Shown here piece after piece: positions 1 to 10,987 of a stretch of 64,000 nt of DNA (its first letter is position 1; each line of letters begins with the position of its first letter). A program made the translations under genes and the position numbers. The DNA is from Lutjanus erythropterus (lineage: Eukaryota > Chordata > Actinopteri > Lutjaniformes > Lutjanidae): the NCBI GenBank assembly GCA_020091685.1, contig CM034613.1, forward strand, positions 6,936,864 through 7,000,863. Reading direction: 5' to 3'. The notes beneath the pieces were generated by a model. That model ran no database searches. It saw only the letters and a list, made by a program, of their open reading frames with translations, and was not told the DNA's origin.

Positions 1-255
1 CGTACTTTTATGAATATTTTTTCAAGTGTATATGTTTAGGTTGTTTTAAATGCCGTAATCTCAAGAAGACAGAAGGATGTTTTGTCAAGGTAACAATATA
101 ATTTAGAGCTATTTATTTACCCATATATTATATTATATTGTGACCCACATATGCATGTAGGTGCACATTGAATTGTGGTAATTTGTACAAACACAATAGA
201 ATTTAGTAATCTGCACAATTTACTTTTTTTTTTTTTTTTTTTTTAATAGATCAGT

Positions 256-604
256 TTAAAAGACCAGTGTGTAGGATTTAGTGGCATCTAGTGGTGAGCT
301 TGAAGATTGCACACACCTTGCCTCCCTCTGTCGTTTTAAGCCTGAAGGAGATCCTATGATGACTTACAAAGAGCCCATAATTAGTTCGTACACTCTGGGA
401 TCCTGTAGAACAACATGGCGGCCTCCATGGAAGATGACCACGCCCTCTATACATATAAACAACTCATTCAAAGGTAACAAAAGCACAACGACTCTTATTT
501 TCAGACGATTATACACTACTGAAAACATACTTATGAATATTATATTACTTCTCTGCCATATTCTCTGATAAAACCCTCCTAAATCTTACAAAGTGGACCT
601 TTAA
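256..604. mobile_element. Non-autonomous DNA element (MITE) with TTAA ends, percomorph type
   Basis: The left end TTTAAAAGACCAGTGTGTAG and the right end, read in reverse, form about 26-bp imperfect inverted repeats, flanked by TTAA. TTAA targets are typical of piggyBac-like elements. I recognise this sequence (TAGGATTTAGTGGCATCTAG, GTAACAAAAGCACAACGACT) as a common interspersed repeat of percomorph fish. The 95-codon open frame inside it is not a gene. It lies in or beyond cldn7 intron 1. Confidence 0.75.
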
Positions 605-1914
605 AATAGGGATTTTTAAAAGGCAGGTATTCAAGACAGGTAGAAATGCAAACAAGACACCGCTTGAGGCCCTTATTACTTCAACTATATTATAGTTCAG
701 TGACATTATTGCATTATTAAGTAAAACTTCTTCCACAACTAATGTGCATATTATCAGATGATCACAAACTGATAAAAAAATTTAAAAAAAAGGGAATTTG
801 GGGCATCTGACGGTCTGAGGCCCAAGGCTGGTTGCTTTCTTTTCCTAGTTAGCTCAGTATTGAACCTACTATGTGTACAGCAGTAAGCACAATATAGTAG
901 CTAGTATATAAATTAGACCCCAGAAGAAAAAAACATTGTGTCTGGTAGCCTACATCAGCAGGGATATTGGGATACACTGGAAAAACAAGATATCACTGGA
1001 GCCATACTCTACAGAGACAATAGTGACAAAAAATACAACTCTGGGTTTTTCTGTGCTTATAGAACGTCACTCATCCGAGAGGCTTCATCATGGATCAGCG
1101 AGTTAGTGCTTGAAAGTGTTTGGGGGATGTTGGGAGGTGAGGTGGGAGGGTTTCCCAGAATGTGACAATGTGTGGGTGAGGTTTCTACAGAATGCTTTTA
1201 GGAAGTTAGATTGAACTTTTTACTTCCTTTCCAACTTTATTCCTGGAATGGGTCACTGTTTTTATAACATGAAGCCTTCTGAAGAAGAGGACAATGTCCA
1301 CTGTGTGACAGACTACAGTCGAGTGTAATTACTGATAATAGAGTGTGCGTCTATGTGGTTAGTAATCACCAAGTGATGAGCCCTGAGGGGGAAAACTTGT
1401 TAGTGATAACAGTGTGGTCCATTGATGTCTCACTCAGGTGAGGTTTTGAGGGGACAGGTGGGTCTCCAGGTGGAGAAGCTGAAGTCATGAATAAGAGATT
1501 GTGTGACGATCAGCCTGCTAGTGTCAACTTCTGGCAGTGACAGAAGAAGTATCCATTGAAGTGTCCATTAATTCTTCATAATGGGGACCTACTCACAAGT
1601 AGGGAATTCACACCTAAAACTCTGAACAGCACAAGATTGCAGCACAAGATGCAGTGACATTTTTCCACAAATTGGACAAATCATTGTTGCTTCTCCAGAG
1701 TCCTACTGATCAAAGCTGTCCATATGCAAACATCAACAACAGCAACTTGCTTTTGCAATTTTCACTTGCTAAATCCAGAAGTTTTTTCTGTCTTTGGCTG
1801 GTTTCCAAATTATTAGCAGATAATGCTCTTCCTGGTGCATCTGCTATGCACTGGATGGTTCTGGCCTCTGTGTTGTCCATTAATTTCTGACAGTGGACAC
1901 CTTGACAGGCATTA
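605..1914. other. Intronic/intergenic stretch, no gene recognised
   Basis: This stretch is downstream of cldn7 exon 1. Short open frames at 938-1165 and 1654-1937 (both strands) show no domain, splice or composition signal, and no second claudin exon is visible. Confidence 0.5.
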
Positions 1915-2605
1915 TCCCTTAAGTAAAAGTCCTGCATTCAAAGTTTTATATAAGTAAAAGAACAAACATATTACTATTGCAGTTCATTTTAATTATATTA
2001 CTTCTACACTGCTGGATATCTTAACCCAGCAGGTTCCAAAATGTTTTCATGTCAAGCACCCTCATACACCCGCAAACATGCACATTAAACCACCAATCTG
2101 AGAGGATTATTAAATCATTACGAGTTATTAGGATAATAACTTCTTCATAATCAATCTTCAAACTCACTATCAGTTCGATGAATCTAACTCACCAGCCCTG
2201 TTAGTTAGGATAAGATGGAACAGAACTTTATTAATTAAGTATTAATTAAGTTTTTGTGTCAGAGTGCTCCAAAATTGCAGTAACATAGTAATAACAATAC
2301 AACATCTATTAAGTTGAATATAAATATAAAATCTAAAGTGTAATGACAATCATTAATTAGATAAGTTAAGTACAAAAGTATGCTAAATAGAAAAAGTACT
2401 AATGGCAGTTACACTGAAGTTGTGTTTTGATAAAAACTTAAAATATTTTATTCCTCCTTTTAAAAACGCGCAATAAAAAGTAAAATATTTGTCTCCAAAA
2501 TATGATGGAGTAAAAGTAGTCGCACAAAATGAAAATACTCAAGTAAAGTACAAGTACCAAGTACTGTCGACTTGAGTAAATGTACTTCGTTACATTCCAC
2601 CACAG
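1915..2605 (-). repeat. Teleost interspersed repeat with AAGTAAAAGT / TACTCAAGTAAAGTAC motifs
   Basis: The stretch begins AAGTAAAAGTCCTGCATTC and ends with TACTCAAGTAAAGTACAAGT and GTAAATGTACTTCGTTAC. This matches a widespread fish repeat family; another copy in the opposite orientation starts at 16875. It ends about 50 bp from the cldn7 exon-1 donor. Confidence 0.65.
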
Positions 2606-2656
2606 GGTGATGAAGAGTGAACAGCCAGTTTTAACAGTGATGACTGGACTTCTTAC

Positions 2657-2879
2657 TGTCGAGCTGCAGGATGGAGTCGTAGATTTTACACTGGAGCTGT
2701 CCGGTGCTCTGGAAGGCGCAGGACATCCACAGTCCCTGGTACATGGCCACCGCTGTGATGATGTTGTCCCCGATGTAGGCGGACATCTTCCACTGCGGCA
2801 GGATAGTCCCGACGATCAGTCCAACGATGCCAATTAGCGACAGGAAAAATCCCAACAGCTGGATTCCCGAGTTGGCCAT
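2657..2879 (-). CDS. cldn7: Claudin-7, first coding exon (gene continues off the left edge)
   Basis: Claudin-7 is a four-pass tight-junction protein that sets epithelial paracellular permeability. This exon starts [20 protein letters not shown], nearly the mammalian claudin-7 start. It holds TM1 (about 8-28) and most of extracellular loop 1. The claudin signature W30...G49-L50-W51...C54...C64 is intact ([26 protein letters not shown]). The exon ends LQLD plus one base at donor ACA|GTAAGA, the usual first claudin splice position, where SALQ or a similar sequence would follow. No second claudin exon was recognised in 1-2656, so exons 2-4 are expected beyond position 1. Which duplicate (cldn7a or cldn7b) cannot be told. 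Same strand as both receptor genes. Confidence 0.9.
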
Positions 2880-2956
2880 CGTTTCCCAAAAAAAGTCTCC
2901 TTCTCTTGAGTGAACTTGTCCTCTTCTCCTCTTTGGGCTGTAAAAACTCCAGATGT

Positions 2957-2966
2957 TTATTTAATT
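2957..2966 (-). promoter_or_regulatory. Possible TATA-like element of cldn7
   Basis: On the minus strand the AT-rich string ATTAAATAAAC lies about 80 bp upstream of the cldn7 ATG. It is spaced plausibly for a TATA box with a short 5' leader. The region is AT-rich, so chance is a real alternative. Confidence 0.25.
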
Positions 2967-3362
2967 TTTTACTAAGATCTCTTAATTGTGTTGAAGTGAT
3001 GATAAACAGCCGCTGCTGGCGTCCGTGTCGCTCCTGACTTGTGTATCGGGGGTCTTCAGTCGGGGCTGGGCGTCAGAGATGTGGGTGATGATGGTGTGAA
3101 GTGGGTGTGTAATTATAATGCCCGCTGATGCATGGAGATGTAATTCTCTGTGGTCACTGCTGGGAAATGTCCCCTCCGCCTCCAGCAAAGCAACAGGTTG
3201 TCCCTCCACTCATCACTTAGTTTTTTTTTTTTTTTTTTTTTTAAATCAATTTCTAACCTTTTCTTCTGTGTCACACTCTTCAGTAAAAAAAACTCAACTT
3301 CTCCTTCACGTCTATACACTGCTGTTAATATGTCAGGTTGTGCTGAAGCCAAGTTTTAATAT

Positions 3363-4898
3363 TTAGGGGAGACCAGGGAGTGTTGTAACACCGAGCAGTT
3401 CTTCCACTGTTAGTTTTACCAGTTAGAAAAGTGTTGTGGTTATGTCATCAAGGGGGACATGTCTCTGTAAGCACAACACATTTGTCAAATACTTTTAAAA
3501 ATTACATATTTTACCAAAGGAGAGTAGCGGCAGCGACAGGCTTACAGGCAAACCTTAACTAGGCTACATTAGTCAATTTAATTCAAATGACTTTATTGGA
3601 ATGACCATAGGAAAATACAGTATTGCCACAAGGTTTTACATATACAATTAATTTTACAAATACAGTAAGTACATAAATACTACTACTGCTAATGCTACTG
3701 CTACTACTATTAATAATAACAGTATTACCAAAGTCACATGACATCACTCAGGTGACATTACACATGTGGTTTATTTTATAAAATGGTTGCAGTTCGGTTG
3801 TGTTGAGGCACAAAAACTACCTGGTTAGAGTAAGGGAAAGATCAGTGTTTTGGGTTAAAATAACTATAATAACTACATATGTCACGTGACGGAAGTGATG
3901 TCACTCACGCAATGACATAACTCCCGTGACACACATGGATTACATTGCAAAATGGTCACAATTTGGTTAGGTTTAGGCACAAAAGCTACTTGGTAAGTTT
4001 TACAAAAAGGTCGTGGTTTGGGTTAAAATAATTGTGCTTCATATGTCAAATGACAGAAGTGATGTCTCTCGTCTGATGACTTCTGCTGTCATTCTTATTA
4101 TGTCCATAAGTGTGCGCCACCAAAAACTGACATATCAGTCAGAACACACACGTTTTTCTGGTGAGGACACGCTGGTGAGCAACATTATGGATTTTGCAAC
4201 CAAAAAGATCAACACATTTCAGATAAGAAAGTATTTTCTTTAATCATACACTGGTTTGACTTACATAATCTAAAACTGCATTTATCCTTGTTTAATTTGA
4301 TGCTTTGTATTCATGTAACTTTCAAGATGCTAATACAATTAGCTGTACAGTGGCTGCTTGAGAGGGGTAGTTATAAAATGGTCAGAATTTCTGCATTGCA
4401 AAAAGAAGTGCGCACATTGTGAAATCAGGGCCCACAAAGGCTGCACCACAGGGGCAGCAATCTACATTTGCCATAACTGTGACAGGGATTGAACCCTTAT
4501 GTGACACATGTTCATCCAGGAATACAATCCACACACACACAAAGTGTTGCTATCTCTCTTTAAAATGTCCACTTTATTCAAAACAGTTTATTTTTCATGC
4601 TTTTATGAAATTCTTTCATAAACTGGATAGTGCAGATTCTAAATCAGCAAATTAGCTCTCACTGTTGCATCTATTCCCAGCCAGTGTTACAACTTACCCC
4701 CGTACTGTTGTAGGTTGTAACAATGGAATTCTTTGTTTTTGACATTAAACCCCTATGATTCTAGTAGACATCCAAGTGATTTTGCATTTATATTAGACAA
4801 ATATGGGTACCGTGTATCAGAGTTTGAGATTGAGCATGAACAACATCGGAGTTACTGATGCTCAAACAAAAAGTGTCACTACCATCCCCAGTCTCCCA
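3363..4898. mobile_element. Degraded DNA-element region with GGGGAGACCAGGGA-type ends
   Basis: The left end GGGGAGACCAGGGAGTGTTG is echoed in reverse at 4869-4898 (GGGAGACTGGGGATGG on the minus strand). The same end motif occurs at 58368-58395 and 10088-10103. This is consistent with terminal inverted repeats of one family. The interior includes the two AAACTACCTGG-type repeat units listed separately. No transposase was seen. Confidence 0.5.
3781..4080. repeat. Two adjacent diverged copies of a TTAGGCACAAAA-type fish repeat
   Basis: Unit 1 is about 3781-3935 and unit 2 about 3950-4080. They share GGCACAAAA(A/G)CTAC, TTTGGGTTAAAATAA, CATATGTCA and GAAGTGATGTC. A third relative is at 6343-6505 (AAAACTACCTGGTTAGGTTT). 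Confidence 0.65.
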
Positions 4899-7428
4899 TA
4901 ATGTCCCTAAAACTGACGTGGTAAACAAAGTGTGTTAGTGTGTGTTTACAGTATATGCAGTCTAGTTTTCCCACTGACCCAGATTGATGCTATAACTCTG
5001 ATGCTGCCACTGCACAAAGTAGACTAAACCCCCAACCGTCCTTTCACCACAGATCACCAATCACTGACTCAGAGCAGATTCATGTCCCCTCTGTTGGTAG
5101 CGACGCGTTAATGAGGTAAACTGCCGGGTAAGAGCGGAGAGATTAAATGTTGGAAGCTCAGATATGCTCAGTACTGAGCTATGAGTCAGCTTTTACTGAA
5201 AACCTGAAAACTGTGAGCTCACATGGGGCTCTTTTATTAAGTTAGAGGTCGCAGCGTAGTTGACTGGTGTGTTTGAACTTGGAGAAGATGTCATTGTGAC
5301 TGCATTGCCTCATTCAGCTATTTTGTTGTCTGTTTCAGTGAAATGTGGGGCTGTAATTTTTGTCTGTTCTTTGTTCAGAATATCAGTGTTAAAATAGAAA
5401 ACGTTGTGTCTTGCTTTTATTTCAAACGTCTGCTTAAATATTAGAAAAACACCAGAAACAGAGAGGTTTGTACTTGTTCTGACTTCATGGCATTTAGATA
5501 GCCAGCAAGTGACCTGATGGACTTTGATGAATGATTTATCACTGCCAGAGAGGCCGTCATGTGCCATCCAGTATATATAGACCACAGCCAGGCTCACCTT
5601 TAGCTCAGCACATCAGAGGAGCTGCAGGAGGGAGTCCCACAGGAGACTGAAGTGTCTCTCTGAATGAAAAGATGGTTTCTGACAAGATCATTGTGTTGAC
5701 TATTATTATGGCATTATGGATGTGTTATGAAGTACAGTTTTACATGCTTAGATTAATTTAAGGTCCTTTGTGTTGACACATCTTGGGTCAGACTGGAGGG
5801 TGACAGGGGTCTGACCTGACCTACAAGAGGACTCTGGGAGGACTGTGAAGAAGAAGAAGAAGATGGAGGTGTGTGAAAAATGACAATAAGCTGCAGGTGC
5901 ATTTCTACTGATAGACTAAAGGCCTTGTCACATCTGAAAGTCAAAACCAAGGTTCATGTTTTTGTTACATTTGATCAGGTTAGTTTTGGTTTCACGCTGC
6001 AAATATGGAAGCACACTATAAGATATATATATGACATCCCTACATTACCTAGCTGAGCTGCATCCCTTTACTTGCAGTCGATTAGTTTGCAGGCGGTTGT
6101 GCATCTGACATAGGCGGGATATTCAATGCCTCTCTCCTTTATCTTCTTGGAAAATAATTGGAAAGTTTTGTTGTGAATATTTTCCAACAGAGTCAACTAG
6201 GAAAAAAAGGAAAGGCTTGCACAGAGCCTAGCATATAGTTTTAAAGCCTTTATCAGTAAGGGCAAGTCGAGATTAAAAATCACAAAAGAACACTGACTGG
6301 TTTCAAACCACACTGACACTGAAAGTCTGTGACGTAGCACGTTATAAAATGATCATAGTTTGGTTTAGCCATAAAAACTACCTGGTTAGGTTTAAGCAGT
6401 AAAACTACTTGGATAGGTCTAGAAAAAGATTGTAGTTGGGGTTAAATTAAGTGCATTTTGTATGTCACGTGACAGAAGTAACATCACTCATACCTTGGAA
6501 GTGACCTAACGGAAGTCACGTACATAGAGAACATTGTTACGATAAACATGAACAGTTTTTTTCATCACTGAATTCCACATAACTTTAACTAATTGGAAGT
6601 GTTCATTTTACAATGGGATCAGTTCCATTAGGTTCATTAACATGCCAGTTGTTGCCTCTTCCTGCAGTGAATGGACAAAACCCACCAGACAATAGCGAGC
6701 ATTGTCCATATCAGAGGTCAGCTGTGTGTGTGACTTCACACTGGGGCTAAACAATAGTCCTACAGCAATGGGAGAGGAAGTAATAACCCATAAGCCTGGA
6801 GGAAGTTCTCCCCACTGCCAGGTCAATGGAAACGTGCTCACCTACTGGCTGGATTAGCAATTTAAAAAGTAACAAGGCTTTATTAGATTGTTCTCACAGC
6901 CCTCTTACTCCTCCTTGAACGGTTCTTTCATTTTCTCACGTCCCTGCCCTGTCCACCCCACCTTCACCCACATCTTCTCCCACTATAACTCTTTCCCTCT
7001 ATACTGTACCCAGGCCTCAAGTCTGAACCGTTGAGGCCAACAAATGCCTTATTGTTGCCGGGGTGGAGTGACCCCACAGCTCAAGGAATCTGTCTCACTT
7101 TGATACAGAGGAGGAAGAGGTGGAGGGGACGGTTTGAGGGTTGAAAGAGATGTTAGGATCAAGGTGGGAAGGAAAAGATGAACGCTGTTAAAAAAAAGGT
7201 TTATTTTAGCTTTAAAAAGCGTCTAGGCTGACTTAAATTTTAAGTTGACTAAGTTTGAAAAGATGAGTAGAGATAATTTTGTGATTATTCCATACAAATA
7301 TATGTTATAGTCAAATAAACTTGATGTTAATTGAGTTGTACTCAAGACAATATGTTTTATAAGTTAAAGATTAAAGAAGATAATAATGATAATGAATAAT
7401 GATAAAGATTTAAGCTACACTGGTCATT
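4899..7428. other. Intergenic region between cldn7 and chrnb1l, no gene recognised
   Basis: AT-rich sequence with the third TTAGGCACAAAA-type repeat at about 6343-6505 and a diverged segment at 6066-6105 that resembles 27420-27458. Open frames at 5310-5597, 5753-5950 and 6608-6841 have no recognisable domain. Confidence 0.5.
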
Positions 7429-8260
7429 CACTGTAAAAATTAACTATTTGTGTTATCATTAAAAAGTTAGTGTTAAGTTGACTGAATTTGAAAAGACTAG
7501 TTGAGGTAATTTTGTGATAATTCGGAGCAAATAAACTCATAACCATGTTCAGTAAACTTAAGATATTAAGTTGAACCAACAACTCTTCAGTCTCACCAAC
7601 AAACATAAAAAAAAAAAATGATTTCATTTGACATTATCTCAGTTTGAAGAGTCTGTTAAGTCACAGCTGCAGTTCAAACTGCTCCCAATGAATTTATTCA
7701 GTTTTAAGAATTCAGTATTTTTTACAATGTTTTCATTATTGTGAAAACTAATCATGACTTATGACTTATCTAAAGTGTATTACAGACAAACACTGTGAGG
7801 AAAAGTTGAGAAAACACAGCATTTTAAGGCAGCTGCCTTCACTTGATTTTTGGGTTTTGAATCAAACTCAAACTCTCAAGTTTTGAAATGAATTGAACAA
7901 TATTTTACCGATCTTTTACTGGAATATGTTTTTCTGCTTCTCTTTTCTTTTTCCTTCTTTGAATAAACTTTAATCTACGTGTTTTAGAAACCCCCAAAAA
8001 ACTCTTTAAAAAAAATTGAGCTGTGAACCTGATTTGCCATTGTTTGGATGTTTTTATTTAGGTGTAATTAAATGATGCTAATCATGTTATTTGAGAAATA
8101 ATTTAGTGAGTTGATAAAACTCAACTGTACAGTACTGTACTTTGAATTAGAATAACTCATGTTATGAAATCCTAAGTTCAACTGACTTGAATAAATAAAA
8201 CTTAGTTAATGTGAGAAGATCGGTTGATTCCACTAAATTTGTATGTTTGTTTTTACAGTG
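7429..8260. mobile_element. Non-autonomous element with perfect 11-bp CACTGTAAAAA terminal repeats
   Basis: It begins CACTGTAAAAA and ends TTTTTACAGTG, an exact 11-bp inverted repeat. The interior is AT-rich with repeated AAGTTGACTGAATTTGAAAA-type strings. CACTG ends suggest a CACTA/EnSpm-like origin, but this is inferred from the ends only. No clear target-site duplication was seen. Relatives are at 29791-30157, about 59897-60530 and 61155-61957. Confidence 0.65.
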
Positions 8261-9488
8261 AAGGAAATGTGATGAGGAAAAACATATGAAGGTAAGAAAG
8301 GTGGGCACAAAGTGCTTTGTGAGATGTAGAGGAGGAAGATGAGTAAGAAGAAGATCAGGGGCCAGTCTCGGGCCTACCAGTGCTGTTGCCACTGGTAACC
8401 TGATTTATCTGATGTCCTCTTGGCTGCTTTTCCTCTCAGGTCCTGGGTTGCAAAGAACACAAAAAGAACATTGCTCTTTCCCCCCTCTGCTTCTCTCTCC
8501 TCTTTCCCCTTTTACTACTTTCTTTTTTCAAAGCGTAAACACACATTTGTCTCGCTGGTTTAGCCGTTGCTCAACGCTCAATAGGAGCTGAAAAAGAAAA
8601 CAGCTAAATCAGCCCAAAGAAGGGAACTAACAACATTCTCTCGGGGGGCTCTCCCTCCCATTTCGGAGGCCTCCTCCGGGTCTGAAGTGAGCAAGTGGAG
8701 TGCAAATCCAGTGATTGAAGTCCTTTAAGTGCCCTTGGAAGTCACTGAGGCATTTGCAATAAAACACGCTGGGCCCACGGCTTTTCCCTGAAAAGCTCCG
8801 AGCGCGCAAATGAGGGGGATGGCGCCCTTCTCTACATGTCCTCCGTCTTTATCGCCTTCAGTCTTCTTATGCAACAAGACTTGGCTTTTGTGCAGCAGCA
8901 GCAGGACAGGACCAATCGACTGTGTTGTTGGTCTTGTGGACTCATTCTTCTCCTCTTCCCTCTGAGGCGATGAGAGAGAGGTGTTCTTTTTCCTCAGAAG
9001 AGCTTGGCAAGTGCCACATGCGGGGTAGAAACATATTTGGACAGTTTGGACACAGTGAATACAATCCCAGACTCTGTGGCTTTATGCTGCGCGACAGTGA
9101 GCAGGAAAGTGGCCACAGTGTGACTGTGGAATGGAAGACAAGCTAATCAGCTACGAGTCGGTGCACTGCAAAGACCCAATATATATACTGAACTGACTCA
9201 AAGTTGACCTGCTTGTGTCTCTGCACTAATACAATACTTGATTAACCCATTACCCAACATCCACATCGTTTGGACCCAGTGGTAATGTTATTTTCATGTA
9301 ACCTGTGGGTGACATCAGTGGCATATTATGTTTCTTCAGTAGCACTTGGACTGTATGAGTGTTGCACAGATGAGTAAGAAAAAACACAGGCACTATAGCA
9401 GCTATAGGGGTCTCGCACAATTTCTAATTCAAGTGTAACAAACATCAAAAAACAACCTGCTCAGTTCTCAGATAGTTAGTATTCTGTC

Positions 9489-9612
9489 ATTTAGTCATTT
9501 TGTGTCTATTGGTAGTTGTTTTGTGTGTTTTTGTAGTCCTTTTGTATCTCTTTGTAGTTGTTTTGTAGTCATTTGTTTCCTTTTGTGATCATTTTGTGTC
9601 TCTTCATAGTTA
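9489..9612 (+). repeat. Degenerate minisatellite, TTTTGTGTCTNTTNGTAGTTG-like units
   Basis: About five to six imperfect units of roughly 20-25 bp, based on TTTTGTGTCT, TTTGTAGTTG and TTTTGTAGTC strings. Confidence 0.6.
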
Positions 9613-10348
9613 TAATAAGAAATCCAAAGGTACAAATATAATGTAGATTTGGAAGATGTGGCATCATCTATAAAAAATGTTTGGGAGTGCTTTCTTCTTT
9701 AAACCAAATCTAGATAAAACATAAACCATAATACTAACTAAGCAATTTGAAATGTAACTAAGCAACGTTAACACCATGTTTGTTTGTGTTCAGACAAAGA
9801 TGGTTCAGATAATTTAAATGTAGTTACAACTTGAAGTGTTGTTCAGTCCTCTGCAAAAATACACAGACTTTTGCTTTGAATGCATACAATGACTGACAAC
9901 TAATACAAGTTGCATATACCAAAAAATATAAGTAACATCAATAAGCACTACAGCAGTAATGTTATTACTTTGAGGCGTATTTTTACTTGAGATATAGTGG
10001 GTTAATATCAAAAGATGATGTCGTATGTAGTGTATTTCAAGTTGTCTGTCAGTTGTGATGGAAAATATGAAAAATGTTACAAATGCCCCAGGTCTCCCCT
10101 ACCTCAAAATATTGAATTAGTCCCTCAGAATAATAAGGAACCTTCTGAAAATAACAGCATGACAGTCATGAAGTATAAAGGTGAGCTAGGACAGACATTT
10201 TAAATTTGGGGTCTCGGGAACCCAAAACAGAACAATAGTGGTAAACCTTATTATATTCAGTAATAATGGAAGACTGAAAAAAAAAAGTACCTTTTATGAG
10301 TTTTCTTTCAACAGCCTTGTTCTCATATTTAGAATTAACATTATATCA

Positions 10349-10362
10349 CTGCCCTCTACTGG
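10349..10362 (-). promoter_or_regulatory. CTCF core-motif match CCAGTAGAGGGCAG
   Basis: On the minus strand this matches every position of the vertebrate CTCF core CCASYAGRKGGCRS. It lies about 440 bp downstream of the chrnb1l stop. Occupancy is unknown; such a match can occur by chance or come from a repeat. Confidence 0.35.
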
Positions 10363-10803
10363 CTAAAGGCAAACATTACAACCACCAGAGTCCAACATCA
10401 ACTAGTGTTTTCCTGCATGTTCCACTCAGTCATTCATAAAGAACGTGATACTTTAAAATAAAACAAACACACTGACACTTTCAAGAAACATGTATTTCAA
10501 GCTTTTAGACTCAAATAACAAAGAGCACAATGTGTTAAACACATGATTTAGACAAAATAACATTAGCTGCTATAGATTCATACATGGTTTATGTCATCAT
10601 GTAGGTTGTTTGTCAGAACTTTATGCAAAAAAAAACAAAAACACGTTCTTCTGCTACCTGACCTTACAAAACATTTCAGTGGCTGACAACACAAATATGG
10701 AATAGGTATTAAAATATTTATGGAAAGTCAGATCTGCTGATCCCCAAAAACCAAGAAGTCAGTTATGACCAAACTCAAGCTCCAGCTCTGTGTGTTCTGT
10801 CTA

Positions 10804-10944
10804 CTATGGGAACGGATCATCAGGTGTATAGTTGAAACTGGCATCCAAGAACATGGCGAGGGTCCCCAGGGTGGTGATGATGACAAACAACCAGAGGAAC
10901 AGACGGTCCACCACCAGGGCGATGAACTGCCAGTCTCCGGTCAT
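10804..10944 (-). CDS. chrnb1l: chrnb1l exon 12: TM4 and C-terminus
   Basis: The exon encodes [20 protein letters not shown], the rest of TM4, and the tail [13 protein letters not shown] before TAG. Mammalian beta-1 ends in the same DPFP. The acceptor ATTCCCTCCAG is immediately preceded on the minus strand by a (TG)n tract at 10956-10986. No canonical AATAAA signal was recognised in the next 400 bp downstream. Confidence 0.93.
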   Translation of the reverse strand: MTGDWQFIALVVDRLFLWLFVIITTLGTLAMFLDASFNYTPDDPFP

Positions 10945-10953
10945 CTGGAGGGA

Positions 10954-10987
<34 letters not shown>

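Larger units (their letters stand above)
8261..10803. other. Intergenic region downstream of chrnb1l, no gene recognised
   Basis: A somewhat GC-richer stretch at about 8600-9150 carries short open frames on both strands without a family signature. A minisatellite is at 9489-9612 and a CTCF-like motif at 10349-10362. The chrnb1l 3' UTR should lie in the right-hand part. Confidence 0.5.

Noticed and set aside
281-568. 95-codon open frame on the plus strand
   Set aside because: Entirely inside a TTAA-flanked MITE common in fish.
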